A stretch of DNA of 64,000 bases from Malurus cyaneus samueli (GCA_009741485.1 CM019230.1:6819982-6883981); one strand, 5' to 3'; positions 23,641 to 36,291 are shown, counted from the stretch's first letter. Program-made: numbers and translations. The notes: generated from the sequence alone by a model not told the origin.

Positions 23641-26600
23641 AAAATCATTTTTTTTCCCCCTCTGGAGAAGGGATTTACACTGTCAGCGCGGGAGCAAAAA
23701 ATGCAGCCAATGCACTGAACTAAGGATTTCATCCTCAGTGCAGCTGTTGGTGTGGAAATAAAAGAGCTAACGAGTCCTTTTTAGAGCATTTGCTACACAA
23801 AACTGATTCCGGCGCTCCGAACCGCGAGGCACGGGGTGGGATGGGAGCCCGGCACCTTTGGGGTGTGGAGGCTGCGGGGTTCCAACAACGGCATCGCTCC
23901 GTTGTTCAGCAACGGGAGCTTTCACCACCGCAGGCATGAGGAAGTGGCACCTGCTGGCGGCGACGTGACAGTGGCTGCTCTCCGAGGACAAGGTGTTCAG
24001 GGCGTTGGCCGCCCAAAATGCCACAGGAAAGAGAACTGAAGCTGGTTAACAGGGGGGAAACTGAGGAACAGACAGGTTTTGCTTTGCCTGCTCAGGGTTT
24101 GGTAGTGAATCACTGGATAGATCCAGATATTCCCCCAAATGCCCATTTCTACTGATTGCTTTTTATGGTGGCAAAGGTCATTGCACGAAAGTATAATCTT
24201 GACAAGATTTGGATAAATTCAATTAATAGTTGCTCTTAAAGCAGAGACTTTCTGTCCCCTGCATTGTGGCTCAGCACTGCTCACCCCAGGAACATCTCCT
24301 GCATTAAAAAATAGTCATTTTATTGAAAAAAAAACTGAATTATGCCTGTCCTTGCCTCCCACTGGCAGGGTTAATCCTGCTCCTGCAGGAGAGGATAGTG
24401 GGGAGGGGGCAGTGGGGATGTGACAGGGCAGCAGCATTCCCGAGCCACAGGAGCTGCCCTAGGATGCAGTGAGGGCAAAACAAGATTAATGCAGCCAGGA
24501 GCCTCCAAAAGGGTTTTATATTTGATGTGGGAGAGAGAGAGATCAGAGTATAGAGGAGTCAGGATTAACATAAAATAACAAATTTCCCATTCTGGGCCGC
24601 AGGTCTGTCCCGGGCTGTGTTCCCCCATGGTGTGACCCACCAGTGCTGCAGGAACACTTGGGAATACCATCACGGCTGTTCCCTCCTTTCCAGACACAGC
24701 CTGTTCTGTCTCCTCTCAGGTCAGATGGACAGAAAAAGTGATCAATCCTCAGCCAAATTAATCTTCTGCTGGAAAATCAATAGCTCTGAGCTGCCTGGCA
24801 AGCCCCCAGTTGTCCCTTTCAGGTGGGGTTATAAGTGGGGACCCCCTGAAACAGGGAGTGAATGTGCACAGACAGAGCATGGGATACCCCCAGGCACGTG
24901 CCCTTGGCTGCTGCGTGTCCATGAAGTTGCAGGGATGAGACAGGAACCAAATCCACCGCAGGACTTTGCCTCCCTGGTAACGCCCCAAGCCCCTGTGACT
25001 TCGCTTTGATCCTGACCCGGCTCCAGAGCACTGCGATGTGCCACGGGGATGTGCACTGCTCCCGGAAAACCGGGTCCGTGTGGGACAAGGGCTGGAACTC
25101 GGGCTCCTGAAGCTTCCCAGTCCTTTCCCTGTGGCCATGAGAAGGGTCACGCCAGCACTGCTGCTCCAGGGAAAGGATATGGCACGTCAGGAATCGCCCT
25201 GAAACGCTGCCGAGCAGGGAAATCCCTCCACAACCCTCCCTGCTCCTTGCAGGGGCAATCAGCCCCTTCAAGGCTGGCCCCAAAAATCCCCCTCAAGCCT
25301 TCAGCTATCACAGACACAAGCTGTGCTCTCCCTCCCTCCGGCTTTATTTGTGGAGGGAATTAAGGTCCTGCTGGGAAAACCTCCCCTGTGCTCTGATAAC
25401 TGCCTGCAGAGCCAGCTCTAAATGGCTTTTTGTAAAATGAAAGCCCAGGATTAACGAGGTTCCCCTCATCACTGTTTATTTAGTGCTCTGCCAGAGTGAG
25501 GGGAACAGGAGAGAGACCCTCTGCTCCGGGCAAGCCCCTTGGCCCACCGAGGAGCTGGCACATACTGGGGACCAGCAAGGTGCCACCCAGCACATGGCAG
25601 AGCCTCCCTGGAGCAGGAGGTTCCCAGATGGGTTTGGGATGGGTGGGAGCCTCGGCCCAGGGGACAGGGCAATTCCAGGGCACGGTGTTTTGTGAGCTGG
25701 GGCCGGACTGGGGGCTGATGCTCATTTTCTTCCTACGCCACGTTGCTGGGGAAGGAAGGGAAGGAAGGAAGGGGGGTGTTTGCCATGCGGGTTGGTGCTG
25801 GGCACACATCCCCCATGTGACAGGAACGGGGAGGCTGTGCAGGGCTGCAGCTGGTGACATCCTCTCGGCAGGGATTTATCAGGGATGGCAAGGAGCTGCC
25901 CAGGGTCTGCTGAGGGGTGCAGCTCCAACGAGCCCCGTGCTGAGGGGACCCTCCCCGCTCATCCCTGTCGGCCTGGGACAGGAGCAGGGGGTCCCTCCTG
26001 TGCCTGCTGCACTCCCAGCGACTGCAGCCACCTCAGCCGCCTCTCCTCGCACAGCTCCGACCTTTGGATGTTTGCACATTCCTGCCTGTTAATGTGTCTC
26101 GTAACCAAAAGCTGCCAGGATGGAGCGTTACTCCCCCCAGCACTGGCCAGGCTGCTCCCGCCCGTTGCCCAGCTGAGAATTGGCACCGACCCCATCCCGG
26201 GTGGGAGCACAGGCTCCCCAAAGGAGCAAACCCATAGATGAGCATCCCACCCCCAGACACCAGCGAGCCCAAAATGCTCCCAGAGCTCCTGGGGTGGATG
26301 GCATTCACCTCTCCCAGCCAGGCATGGGGAAAAGGAGCACCGTTTGAGAGCAGAGCCGTGCTTCCCTCGGCTGCCAGGCTGGCACACTGCCCACCAGCAC
26401 GCTGCCAGGCCAAATTCTTTGCGATTTCTAGGTCAACACCCGCCTCTCGTAATGCCCTGAGCCCTCTTGCTGCCTGTGCCAGCCTCCAGCACAGTGGTCC
26501 CCGTGCACAGGATAGGAGCATCCCAAAGGATCCACACTCAATGCTGCACATCCTGGCTGGCCCCATCCATAACTCCCAAATATTTGGCCCTCATTGCCCC

Positions 26601-27511
26601 GAGTTGGGCCATTCCCCAAATGCCTGGCTCTGCCCACAGCAGCACCCATGGCAGAGCTGTGTCCAGGGAGTGCACAGCCTGCAGCCTGCCCTGCTTCTAC
26701 TTTTTGAGGGGTTTAAGGCCCATCCCAAGGAGTCAGACACCAAAGGACTGTGTTTGCTTTGGATTTCTAAAGCCATTTTCTCGCTGTCACGATAGCAGTG
26801 AACAAAACCCCACCCCAATCTCAGGACATGGGATGGTCCTAACGCTCCAAACCTGGAAATAAATCACCTGGAAAAACAGCCTTTGTAAAGAAATCCCCGT
26901 GGCCCCGGTGCTTGTTTGCAAACCGGCCAAGTTTCGACCTTGGCGTGACGTGGTTTCCCAAAGGAGGAGGTGATGCTGGCACAGCTCCGGCACTCAGCCC
27001 CTCTGCTGGGGGGTTGGATGTGTCCCCCCATCCCCACGGGGACCCCTTTCCATGGCATGGGCAGGGCTGGAGGAGCAGGAGCCCTGTGTGGCTGCAGCCC
27101 CCCGGCTGGGCGTGCACTGAAGGGATGGTGGGGCTGAGGATGAGGAGGAGGAAGGGGCAGCCGAGCGTGTCCATGTGACGGCTCTTACGCAGGGGCTGTT
27201 GCATTGTGGCCGCAGGGCCAGCCCTGCCACAGGACAAGCCCCGGCCTGCCGGGACATTGTGCCAGCCGGGAACAGCCACTGGCAACGGCCACTGACCCGT
27301 CCCGGGGCTCCCTGGGGCGCAGAGGGACGTGGGCACCCAGGGGATGTGCTCCCCCGTGCCAGAGGGTGCAGCGCCTCACGCACCACACAAGAATAGGGCT
27401 GAAATCAGTGCAGACATGCTCCAAAAATGCTGCCGAGATGGTGAAGTTCTGACCAGCTTCAGCCGTGCCTCAGTTTCCCCATCAGGGTGCTGAGAGCCAT
27501 CCGGGCTGTGA

Positions 27512-27559
27512 GAGTGCCACAGGTCCCGAGTGCCACAGGTCCCGAGTGCCATAGGTCCC
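27512..27559. repeat. 16-bp tandem repeat, three copies
   Basis: GAGTGCCACAGGTCCC repeated three times, the last copy with one change. Confidence 0.8.
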
Positions 27560-28679
27560 GCTGGGCTCTGCTGGCAGTGCAGGACAGGGGTTTCACCCCT
27601 CTCTCTGTTCTCAAAGCCACCTCCCCCAGTGTCACTGCAGCCCCGCAGAGAAGGGTTTGCACTCAGCCTGATCCCTTCAGCCATGGGGCTCAGCACAGCC
27701 TCTCTGAGTTTGCTGTGGCACCTCCAGCCTGGCAGACATAAAACACTCCAAAAAATCGCCATCACAAGGACACAGAGTTGCTGAGTTGTCCCCAAGCCTT
27801 GCTCTGCATAAGGCCCAGGCTGCCCCAGTGTCATCCCAATCCCATCCCCTCCAGGGACCTGCTGTACCAAACCTCCCTGAGTGTGGTTCCCAAGAGATTT
27901 CACATCCATGGGAATTCCTGGATGCATGTTTGGGAACCTCATTTTTCCCAAACTTTGGAGGGTCGTTCATTGCTATGCAAAGCGAGTCCATTCCCTACCC
28001 TCCTCCATCCTGGTCCCCCCTTCTCCCCCCTCACCACTCCAACCATCCCAGCCTAGGATGTTAAAATGGGCTGGATTTTTTAAGAGAAGAGAAAAAATTT
28101 TTAGAAATCTGGGGATGAAGAGAGAACCCATGAGCTGTGACCTCCTCCAAACTCAAGGCACCAAATCCACACAAGCAAAACAAAAGGCAGCGAGATTAGC
28201 ATTTCCAAACAGAGCAGAGATGGCCCCAATCTTTGAGCTGTTTATTCTAGGGTTGATTTTCAATATTTAGGATGATTAGCAAGTGAAAGCCGGCTGTTGC
28301 CAGAATGGCTCCATGCCAGCCCCACACTCAATGGAGGGAAAAGAAAGACACGGCAAGAAAGGGAGAGAAAAGAAGGGCTTATGTGTATATTTTTTTCTGC
28401 CTCTGTGAACGGGAGATTGGTTTGAGGTGTCAATGTTTGCCCATCAGGGAGGGATGATGGATGAGGGGACGGCTGGGGAAATAGCAGAAATAAATAATAA
28501 AGGAATAATTGCCATTTGCCTAATAACCAGCTGGGGAAGCACCTCGCTAGGGCAGTGAGCTGAGTTTGCAGAGAGTTTTTGGAGCTGGGTTCTTCACAGA
28601 TCCACTTTGGTGGGTGCTGGTGGATGCCCCAAAACGCAGCCAGCTCTGAGCTGGAGCGCTCTGGGTTCATTCCTTGCTA

Positions 28680-28930
28680 GGGGGGACAATGCCAGCGCGG
28701 GGTCCCCAAGCTGTCACCGCCCCTGTGCCGGGCGAGCCGGGGCAGCCCGCGGGGTTGGAGCAGCCCCAGCCCCGGCTGCAAATCCCGCTGCCACCGGCAA
28801 GCCCGGGCAGGTCCGCGGCTGCCGGGTCCTGACCTCCGTGCTGGCACCGAGCTCAGTCCCGAGCAAAGCCGCGCTTTGTGCCCCGCTCTCGCCCGCCCCC
28901 GCGCCCATGGGAAGCGATGCCACCGCCCAA
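28680..28930. promoter_or_regulatory. Orphan CpG island downstream of FOXJ1
   Basis: About 250 bp of GC-rich, CpG-dense sequence with no assigned gene. It lies about 0.7 kb beyond the proposed FOXJ1 3' end. It could be a noncoding-RNA promoter, an enhancer or simply GC-rich DNA. Confidence 0.4.
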
Positions 28931-29590
28931 AACACCCCCAGCTCCTGCACCTCCCGGCTGCCGCTTAAAAAATACCACCCCCTCCAAACTATCTCATTGA
29001 AAGAAAGGAAAATTCACGTCCAAGTTGGTTTGGTTGCTTTCGGGAGCTGAACAAAATGAGGTTGTTTCGCCCTTTCTCACTTTAAACCCCTCGACTGGCT
29101 CTGCCAGGCTGGAATATTTTTTCCTGGCAAGGTTGGTCTTTTCAGTCCCCTGGCGGGGTGGGGATGCTGGAGGGGGGTTTGAAAACAGTACTACATGTTT
29201 GTGCCTGGCAAAACAAAACAAAGGAGTGGGCTGAGGGACAGGGGAGGTGCCAGCTTTTTGCAGCCCTAAAGTGCCACCAGTAGTGGGGGGAAGAAGGGAG
29301 CAGCTCTTCCAGTGCATCCAACAAGAAACTGAGGAGAGGAGAAGCCAGGATAAGGAATTCCTTAATGCTTTCTGGTATTCATGGTCCCCAGTATCCCAAA
29401 GCTGAAAGGAAATTCCAAACCTGCCTCTAAAATCTCCCCCCAGATACATCAAAACTGCTGCCCAGAGGGAGTTGATGCACTGGAGGAGTATGTGGAAGGA
29501 GGTGAAAGCTCCCACATCCTGGGGACTGGGTGTATGAGCAGGGCTGGGCTGGGGAGAAGAAACAAGCAGGCAAAAGTGGGTTTTTTCTTC

Positions 29591-31201
29591 TCAATTTTTT
29601 TCTTTATTTGTAAATAACTTTGCATGAAAAAAGTTAAATTGCACGAGTATCTGTAGTTCTCCAACATAATCCCCAAAGCAGGAAAACAGAAGAAAAACAG
29701 CAAGTAAAAAAGAAACACTGTCAATACAAACAACTACACTGACCCCAAAGCCCCTCCTAAGTGCTTTTGTAACCAAAACAGAATCTATTTACAATCTTCC
29801 ACTTCTTTTGCCAAGTCTAGGACACACCACTAAAATTCCAGCTTCTACTTGCTCCTGCCTAATGGCTGCTCTACCTCTCCCAGCCTACAGCAAAGGAGAG
29901 GCAAAGAATCCAGTTCTTGAGAGTTTCAAGTCAAGTTTCAGCAGTTTGGCTCTGCTCCCAAAATATTTCCCAGTTACCTTGCACCGACCCTGCCACGCTC
30001 TCACTGCATGCTGAGCCAAAAGGGCTCTTTTTGTATCAGTCCTGATGGTTCTCCAGGCTGGATGGGACTTTGATTCCACTGCTGTCCCCAGAGCCTGTTG
30101 CATGCACAGTCTTTGGCCCCAGCTCCTGGATGGAGCCTGAATGTGGATTTCTCTCCTCCTCAGTCCCACCTGGGAGTATTCAGTGTGGAGTGACTCTGTC
30201 ACCACCAGTTGAGAGCCAGGCCACAGGGTTTTCCTTATGCTCAGAGCTTGATGGAAGAGCTGGAGAAGTAAAGAGCAACAGTTTCAGACCAAAAAATCAG
30301 AGAGGGGCTGTGTCAGTGGGTGAAAGAGAGTGTTCATGGTGCTCCAGACCCTTTGGCAACTGCAGCAAGGATTTTGGGTACAAAAAATACAAAAGCCAGT
30401 TTTGGGAGCACCCCGGTCCCTCCTGTTCCTCTCCTGCCAGGGCCAATTCCTGGATTCTTCATGGAAGCTGTTGCTGCTGCAGTCCTCCCTTGCGTGGTCT
30501 TGTTTTGCAGAACAGTGAACACAAAACCCTTAAACATTGAAAATATAAAACAACTCCCAAAACTGCATTTCCAGTCTTGCCCTCCCCCCTTAAGAAATTC
30601 TAGTGCTAAAAAATATAGATTTCTTTGAATATATAATATATAATAGATTATATAAAAACATCTAAAGAGGCACACTTGCTGAATTTAAAAAACCTTTTCT
30701 TCTTCCCTAGGCACAAGTCAGCTGGGATGTTGAACCTGGAGAATCCAGAAGGGACCTGTATTTTCTTACCAGCTAATTATCACACTGTACCTACCAACTG
30801 CTCTGAGACAGAAAAAAAAGACAGAGAGAAACAGAGAGACAAAGAGGTGTGGAAATTGCACTTAAGTCTATCAAGTCCTAAACCACCAGGAATCTCATGT
30901 CTTAGATGGGGTTTTGCAGGTACTTTTAGCCCTGATGGAAAAGACCCCATCATAATTCACATTTCTTTTTTAAAGTAAAAAGTAAAAAAATAAGCAGTGT
31001 TAACTTTCTTCTCTTGAGAAAACTAGAGGCTTCTGAGCTGTCCTTTAAAGACACAGCAGGCAGTTCCTGGGGTGATGGGGTTTTTTTTCCAGTGTTTCTG
31101 GGAATAACCTTACAATGAAACTGGTAAAAATCACCATGGGTATCTCTAGGAAATCTTGTCCCTTGTAAGTCCCAGCTTGGGCAGAGCATCCCACAAAAGT
31201 C
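29591..31201 (-). other. FOXJ1: FOXJ1 3' UTR (proposed)
   Basis: AT-richer sequence follows the FOXJ1 stop without any exon-like frame and ends at a canonical polyadenylation signal on the minus strand. The length, about 1.6 kb, is inferred. Confidence 0.55.
29603..29608 (-). terminator. FOXJ1: AATAAA polyadenylation signal, probably FOXJ1
   Basis: TTTATT on the plus strand reads AATAAA in the FOXJ1 direction. It marks the transition from AT-rich UTR-like sequence to GC-rich intergenic sequence. Cleavage would fall near 29580-29595. Confidence 0.5.
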
Positions 31202-31999
31202 TTACAAGAGGCGTGCCAGGCTGCTCAAGTTGATGACATCTGCTAGCAAAGAGGCATCGATGTCTTCAAACACCTGGTCAATGTTGACACAGTTGGAGAG
31301 GAAATCACTTGTCCCTTCTTCCCATGGATGCTCCAAGAAAGTCGTGGCCATGAGGGTTTCATTAAAGTCCAGGCTGTACTGGTTGGACTCGGCACCAACT
31401 TGTTCCTGCCCCTGGGGACACTCCGTGTGCTGCCCTTGTCCTGTCCAGTCCAGGTCGCCGGTGACAGGGTTGATGGAAGGCGGGAGCTCCATATCCACCA
31501 GAGTGGAGAAATCTCCGTTGAGGTTGGTGTTAAAGACAGTTTCCCAGTCAAAGACGCCTTTCAGCGACCCCAGCTCGGTCTGCTCCTCCTGGGTCATGAG
31601 GGCTGAGCTGGGCAGCCGTGACACCTTGGCCGTGGGCAGGGGCGAGGGCTGCTTGCGCTTGTGCCCCGCCTTGGCCCCCGCCGCGTTCCAGCTCTGGCTG
31701 CTGGTGCTTTCCTCAAACTCTTTGAGCAGCTGCTGTGATGCTGCGCTGACCTCAAGGATGTTGTTGGAGCTGCAGGAAGAGGCCGGGCTGCCAGCATGCC
31801 GTGCTTCCTTCTGGACCCTTCCGGAGAAGGCCGGGTGGATCTGCACCGGGGACATCCTCCGCTTTTTGTAAGTCCCGTACTTGAGCCGGTTGGCATAGTA
31901 GGGGTCCAGCTTCCAAAATCCACCTTTCCCCGGCTCATCCTTCTCCCGAGGCACTTTGATGAAGGACTTGTTCAAGGAGAGGTTGTGCCGGATGGAGTT
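31202..31999 (-). CDS. FOXJ1: FOXJ1 coding exon 2 and stop
   Basis: Residues 167-431 from [11 protein letters not shown] to LSSLARLL, then TAA. Acceptor TTTTGGCTCCAG. It holds the second half of the forkhead and the whole C-terminal region. Confidence 0.95.
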   Translation of the reverse strand, partial: NSIRHNLSLNKSFIKVPREKDEPGKGGFWKLDPYYANRLKYGTYKKRRMSPVQIHPAFSGRVQKEARHAGSPASSCSSNNILEVSAASQQLLKEFEESTSSQSWNAAGAKAGHKRKQPSPLPTAKVSRLPSSALMTQEEQTELGSLKGVFDWETVFNTNLNGDFSTLVDMELPPSINPVTGDLDWTGQGQHTECPQGQEQVGAESNQYSLDFNETLMATTFLEHPWEEGTSDFLSNCVNIDQVFEDIDASLLADVINLSSLARLL

Positions 32000-33050
32000 C
32001 TGGAGCCAAAAGAGAAAGAAACCAAGGCTGAGAGCTTGCCTGCTGCCACAGCACCTACCCATGTGGGTGGGCTGGTGGAAAAATGTATTTTCAGCAAGGA
32101 CCTTTGGGAAAACAAAGCAGAACTGGCAACATCAAGACATCCAAGGCTACATGCCCAGCAAAAAGTCCCTCCGACCCCTGAGTTTTCTCCCCTGAGTCTC
32201 CAGCAGGGTTTTCCTGCCTCCTGTCTCATCCAGCCAAAGGTGGCAGGAGCCAAGGGTTTCAAGCTAGAACTCGCCACACACAATGGGAAGATTTTGGGCA
32301 ACACTCCTTGGCTGGAAATTGGGGCCATGGGGCCTTGGATCATGCAGAACACTGAGAGAAGCCAGCTTGAGTTGCTCTGGGCATGGAGCTAAGCCGGAGG
32401 AGGTTGTATCCCCCTTCATGCCAAGGAGAAGTCTCTACACCCAGGTGGCCTTGGCCCTTTTACAAGGCTTCACTGTGGGGGGATGGCAAAATCAAGGCCC
32501 TCCTGGCATCCCCCAGTTTGTCTGTGTGTATTGTTAGTGTTGAGACGAAAGTATCTGGCCAATAAAATAGGCACCGTGCCTTCCCCCAGCCAGGCTGGCA
32601 CAAATCAGACAGGAGAACCCGGAGAGACACGTGAGCTGTTCCACCCTGGGTGTCCCCAGAGGTGCCTCCTGGCCCAGGGAAGCTCGCTGTGAAATCACTG
32701 CATCTTCATCAGCCACTGCTTCATCAGCTGAGGGAAAAAAAAAAAAAAGAGGGGGGGGGTAAAAGAAAAGGAGGAGTTTCTGCTCCCGTCGAGCTGTTCT
32801 GAAACCCTGAATGTGCTCGGAGTGATGTGAATAATCAGAAAGGAAACTCAGTTATTGGGTAAATAACCCAGCATTGGACTCCACAAAGCCAGGACTGTAC
32901 TAAGAGATTGGATATGGTAGAGGTGGGTTTTTTTCGTGGTTTTTTTTTGAATGTTGCCTGGATATCTTTATGCTTATTCATCCATAATCTGTAGTAACGA
33001 ATAGGAAAAACAAGGCTCGATTGCTTAGAGCTGTTGAAAAACATGCGCTT

Positions 33051-33084
<34 letters not shown>

Positions 33085-35161
33085 CAAAACCCTCCTCTGG
33101 GCTGAAGCTCCTTGGGTTTGTTGGCTCCTCTCCAAAGCACTCAGCTCCCACAGGAATATATCCATCTCCCCCCAGACTATGGGTGGCATGACCTTTCCAG
33201 GCTGTCTTCACGTACGGGAATCGGGATAGGGGATGAGAACACAGCCTCAAAAAGAAAAGAAAAAAAGAGAAAGGAAGGAAAAAAAAAGTGAAAAGAAACA
33301 AAAGATTTAAGGGGGAAAAAAAGGGAGAAAAAAAAATGAGAAGAAATTCCCCCACACAATCCAGGCCGTGGTAACTCCAATTTTACTGTCTAATGAAATT
33401 TTACAAGGATCAGAGACTTGAAAGCTGAATTCTCTGCTCCCCGTCTCTCCTCCCCATCACAAACTTCACTCAGCCCAGCTGAATTATTACTCAGCCGGTC
33501 AACATATTTATCATTCCTGCCTGCAACGGTCCAGGGTACCCCCTGCATCTCTGCAGAGAGGGATTGAAAACCTTCTTTCTTTTTTTAATGAACACTTTTA
33601 ATTAAAAACCTTGTGAATACCCAGCTATGAGTGCGCAGGAGAAAGTCAACCCGCTGGCACCCAACTCCTGCTTCCAAATCACTTCCACAGGTCCCCTGAC
33701 TATGGGGAGGACCGAGGTGGTCCTGGAGAGGGACCAGGAAGGTTCTGTTCCCCAGGATGGGCTTCCAGAGCCACTGGGGAGAAGGTGGGCAAAGCCTGGG
33801 CTGTTCAGTGGGGCTCTCCAGCCCTGCCTGGGTGGGCACTGCCATCAGGATTAGTGACACGCTGCAGGTTTGGCCTCGGAATAACCCCAGCGGAGGGATG
33901 AACACCCCAGCCCTGCCCTGTCCTAGAAAACCTCCTGTGCCAGAGGTCCCCTCGTGTGACAGAGGAGGGCAGCGAGCCAAGGTGGCTGGGAAAAGCCCCC
34001 AGGCTTCCTGTTGTCCCCAGAGCTGGTCCTGTCCCCTCTGGGGACATGCTCATGCTAGCTGGGGACAGCAGCCCGAGTTAACCACGCTTGGGCTTCCCTC
34101 TGCAGGTCCCACCAGCTCATCCCAGCAATGGAGGCTCCTTGGTCTGTCCCAAGGAGCCCAGTACTCTGCCCTGCTTGGAAGGCAGCAGATTTCTGCTCAG
34201 ATCCTCCCCAGTGAGAGAGACAGGTCCAACAAGTGGCATCTCCACCCCTCTCTCTTGTGCCTGCTCCTCCGCACACAGGGGCACTCAGCCTGGTGATTTC
34301 TCCACGATTTTACAACCCCAAGGGACTCAGGACCCCACGAGGGCTCCAGGAATGTAGGGACAGAGAGGCCTTTGCCCTGGGGCCAAGAGGAGCTTCAGGT
34401 GCCAGAAGCCCAACAAGCGCCTCCCTGCTCCAAAAATGACCCTGCGCTCACCCTCAGAATGGCTCCTTCCCTCCGCCACCCCTGTGGCCGTGGCATTTGT
34501 GCCCAGCCAAGTTCTTTCCCATTCCTGCCCTTCCCCACTGGCTTCTGCTGCCACTCTTCTCTCAGTGGGATCCAGTACCCCTGCAGGACCTTGTCTTTCA
34601 GGGTGGAGCTGAGGAAAGCCCTGTCCAGCCCTGCAGGGAGAGGGGCCAGGGCACATCCCCTACCTGCCAGGTGGGATCAGCGTGTCGGAAGTAGCAGAAG
34701 TTGTCAGTAATCCACTTGTAGATGGCAGAGAGGGTAATTTTGGGTTTATTGCTGGCTTCCATGGCCATGCAGATGAGGGTGGCGTAGGAGTAGGGTGGCT
34801 TGACATGGGGGTTGGTCTTGTAGTCGATGTCTCCCGCGAGATGAGGGGGCACAGCCACATCGCGGTGCGTGGTGGACGAGGTGGAGGAGGAGACGGGCGT
34901 GCAGGGCGTGTGGCGAGTGCCCTTGCAGGCCGGGTCAGCGGCCAGGGGAGAGCAGGGGGACTCAAAATCAACCAGGCTGAACAGACTCTCGCTCATGGTG
35001 CAGCAGTCCTGCGGGTCTGAGCCGGAGTACAGCTGGGGCAGGCCAGTCTGGGCCACCGTGAAGTCCCTCAGCCACATGAGGTCTGGCAGGCTGTCATCCA
35101 GGTCTTCCTCCACGCTCTTCAGTTTGCCCTTGGCTTTCGGCGCTCGGCTTGGCCACGCCAT
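31202..35161 (-). CDS. FOXJ1: FOXJ1, forkhead transcription factor of motile ciliogenesis
   Basis: FOXJ1 is the nuclear factor that switches on genes for motile cilia (axonemal dyneins, basal-body docking). Two coding exons (34664-35161 and 31202-31999) give 431 residues; the human protein has about 421. Residues 18-34 hold an acidic [14 protein letters not shown] motif typical of FOXJ1 N-termini. A Ser/Thr/Pro-rich stretch spans about 68-100. The forkhead domain spans about 118-215: [18 protein letters not shown], then the recognition helix [13 protein letters not shown] and [11 protein letters not shown] basic KKRRM follows at about 211-215. The C-terminal half has an acidic activation-like region ([26 protein letters not shown]). 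The only coding intron (2.66 kb) splits the forkhead after Q166, in phase 0. It sits between EXOC7 and RNF157, as in mammals. Identification rests on the forkhead and both flanking regions and is secure. Confidence 0.96.
33052..33083. repeat. (CA)n microsatellite in the FOXJ1 intron
   Basis: Sixteen CA dinucleotides in the intron that splits the forkhead domain. Confidence 0.9.
33249..33346. repeat. Polypurine tract in the FOXJ1 intron
   Basis: About 100 bp almost entirely of A and G, with few interruptions. Read on the minus strand it is a long pyrimidine run. Confidence 0.8.
34664..35161 (-). CDS. FOXJ1: FOXJ1 coding exon 1
   Basis: Residues 1-166 from [14 protein letters not shown] to ADPTWQ. 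Donor CAG|GTAGGG. A 3' splice site CACCTGCAG lies 22 nt upstream of the ATG (exon begins at 35183), so the 5' UTR is split. Confidence 0.94.
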
Positions 35162-35919
35162 GCCCCCCTCAGTGCTCCCCAGGCTGCAGGTGAAGGGCAG
35201 GGAAGGGATGGGGCAGGTGCTGTAATAACAACAGGGACAGGGGTGAGGTTCCCCAAGGTGCAGGCTCTCTCTGGCAGCCAGGCAGGACCAGGCCTGGGTG
35301 CTCCTGGAGCTGCTGGGTAAGAGCCATCCCTGGGGTGCGATGCCATCCCTGCAACGCCTGCCCTGAGGGGCGTTAGCACCCTTGAGCCTTGGAGAAATTC
35401 TCTCAAAGTCCTACATTTCACTATCACTCACAGACCTGCTGCCCAGCAAGCTCTTGGCTGAACAAAGAATTCAAAAAAGAACCAACAAAACACCCCCCAA
35501 ACAACCAAAACCCATCCCTGCCATCCCGCAAAGCAGGGCTGTTCCTTGGGGGCACACACTTCTGGATACCTGGCACTAACAGGATTCACTCTCAGCATCC
35601 AACACCCACACCAAATACCATCAAATCTCCCCCCTTGCAGCCAACTTTCCTCGGTTTGATGCTATTTATGCTTTTACCTTACCCTGGCACACAGAAACAA
35701 CCCAGAGGTGTTTGGAGGAGTTGGTGGGGTCCCAACCCAAGCACACCCTCAGTCAGAGAGAGCCAGCAGCTTCAGACTCTGGGTAGTCCTGTGTAGGAGA
35801 TGTGGATGTAAACCCAAAATCCCGAGTTTTGGGGGTCAGGAGAGAGCACCGGGAGGGCATATAACAAGAGCCGCTCCCCCGTGCAGACCCGGCCCCCAAA
35901 GGACTTTGTCCGTGCTGCC

Positions 35920-35997
35920 CTCCCATCCCATCCCATCCCATCCCATCCATCCCATCCCATCCCATCCATCCCATCCCACCCACCCATCCCACCACCC
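35920..35997. repeat. (CCCAT)n pentanucleotide repeat
   Basis: About 15 units of TCCCA, interrupted by CCATC and CCACC variants, in the FOXJ1 5' region. The minus (transcribed-sense) strand reads (TGGGA)n, with regularly spaced G-triplets able to form G-quadruplexes. Confidence 0.9.
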
Positions 35998-36020
35998 TCC
36001 GGCCCTGCCGCATCCCTTAC

Positions 36021-36071
36021 CCGTCCGGGCGTTGCCCCCGACTGCCAAGTTCACGACAGAGTAAGAAGCTT
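36021..36071 (-). other. FOXJ1: Possible FOXJ1 5' UTR exon
   Basis: A good donor (ACGG|GTAAGG at 36021/36020) faces the acceptor before the coding exon. An acceptor-like TGTTTTCCAG ends at 36072, so this may be a 51-nt internal UTR exon. It could also be the 3' part of a longer first exon starting in the CpG-rich promoter. Confidence 0.35.
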
Positions 36072-36291
36072 CTGGAAAACAGCACGGGGGGGTTAAAAAC
36101 AATAACAAATATAAAAAAAAATTTTAAAAAGGGAGGGGAGAGAAGTAAAAAATAGAAGGGAAAGAGAAGCCCGTGGGTATCGGTGCCCGTGCCGGCGCCT
36201 GCCGTGTGGCCGGGCCGGGCCGTGCCCGCCGAGCGCCGTGAGCCGCGCGCCCCGGCGCGGGGTTAAGTAGCGGCTCCGGGAGGCTTCGCGC

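Larger units (their letters stand above)
22307..29590. other. Intergenic region between EXOC7 and FOXJ1
   Basis: About 7.3 kb without a recognisable protein gene. Open frames are short or overlapping, lack family similarity and show no exon chain. It contains two CpG-rich patches (23405-23640, 28680-28930), an A-rich AAATAAGGC repeat (about 23360-23402), a short 16-bp tandem repeat (27512-27559) and AT-rich, possibly regulatory sequence at 28260-28560. Confidence 0.65.

Noticed and set aside
22307..29590. Expected neighbours GALR2 or ZACN in the intergenic region
   Set aside because: In mammals they lie on the other side of EXOC7. I found no seven-helix receptor or Cys-loop channel sequence here.
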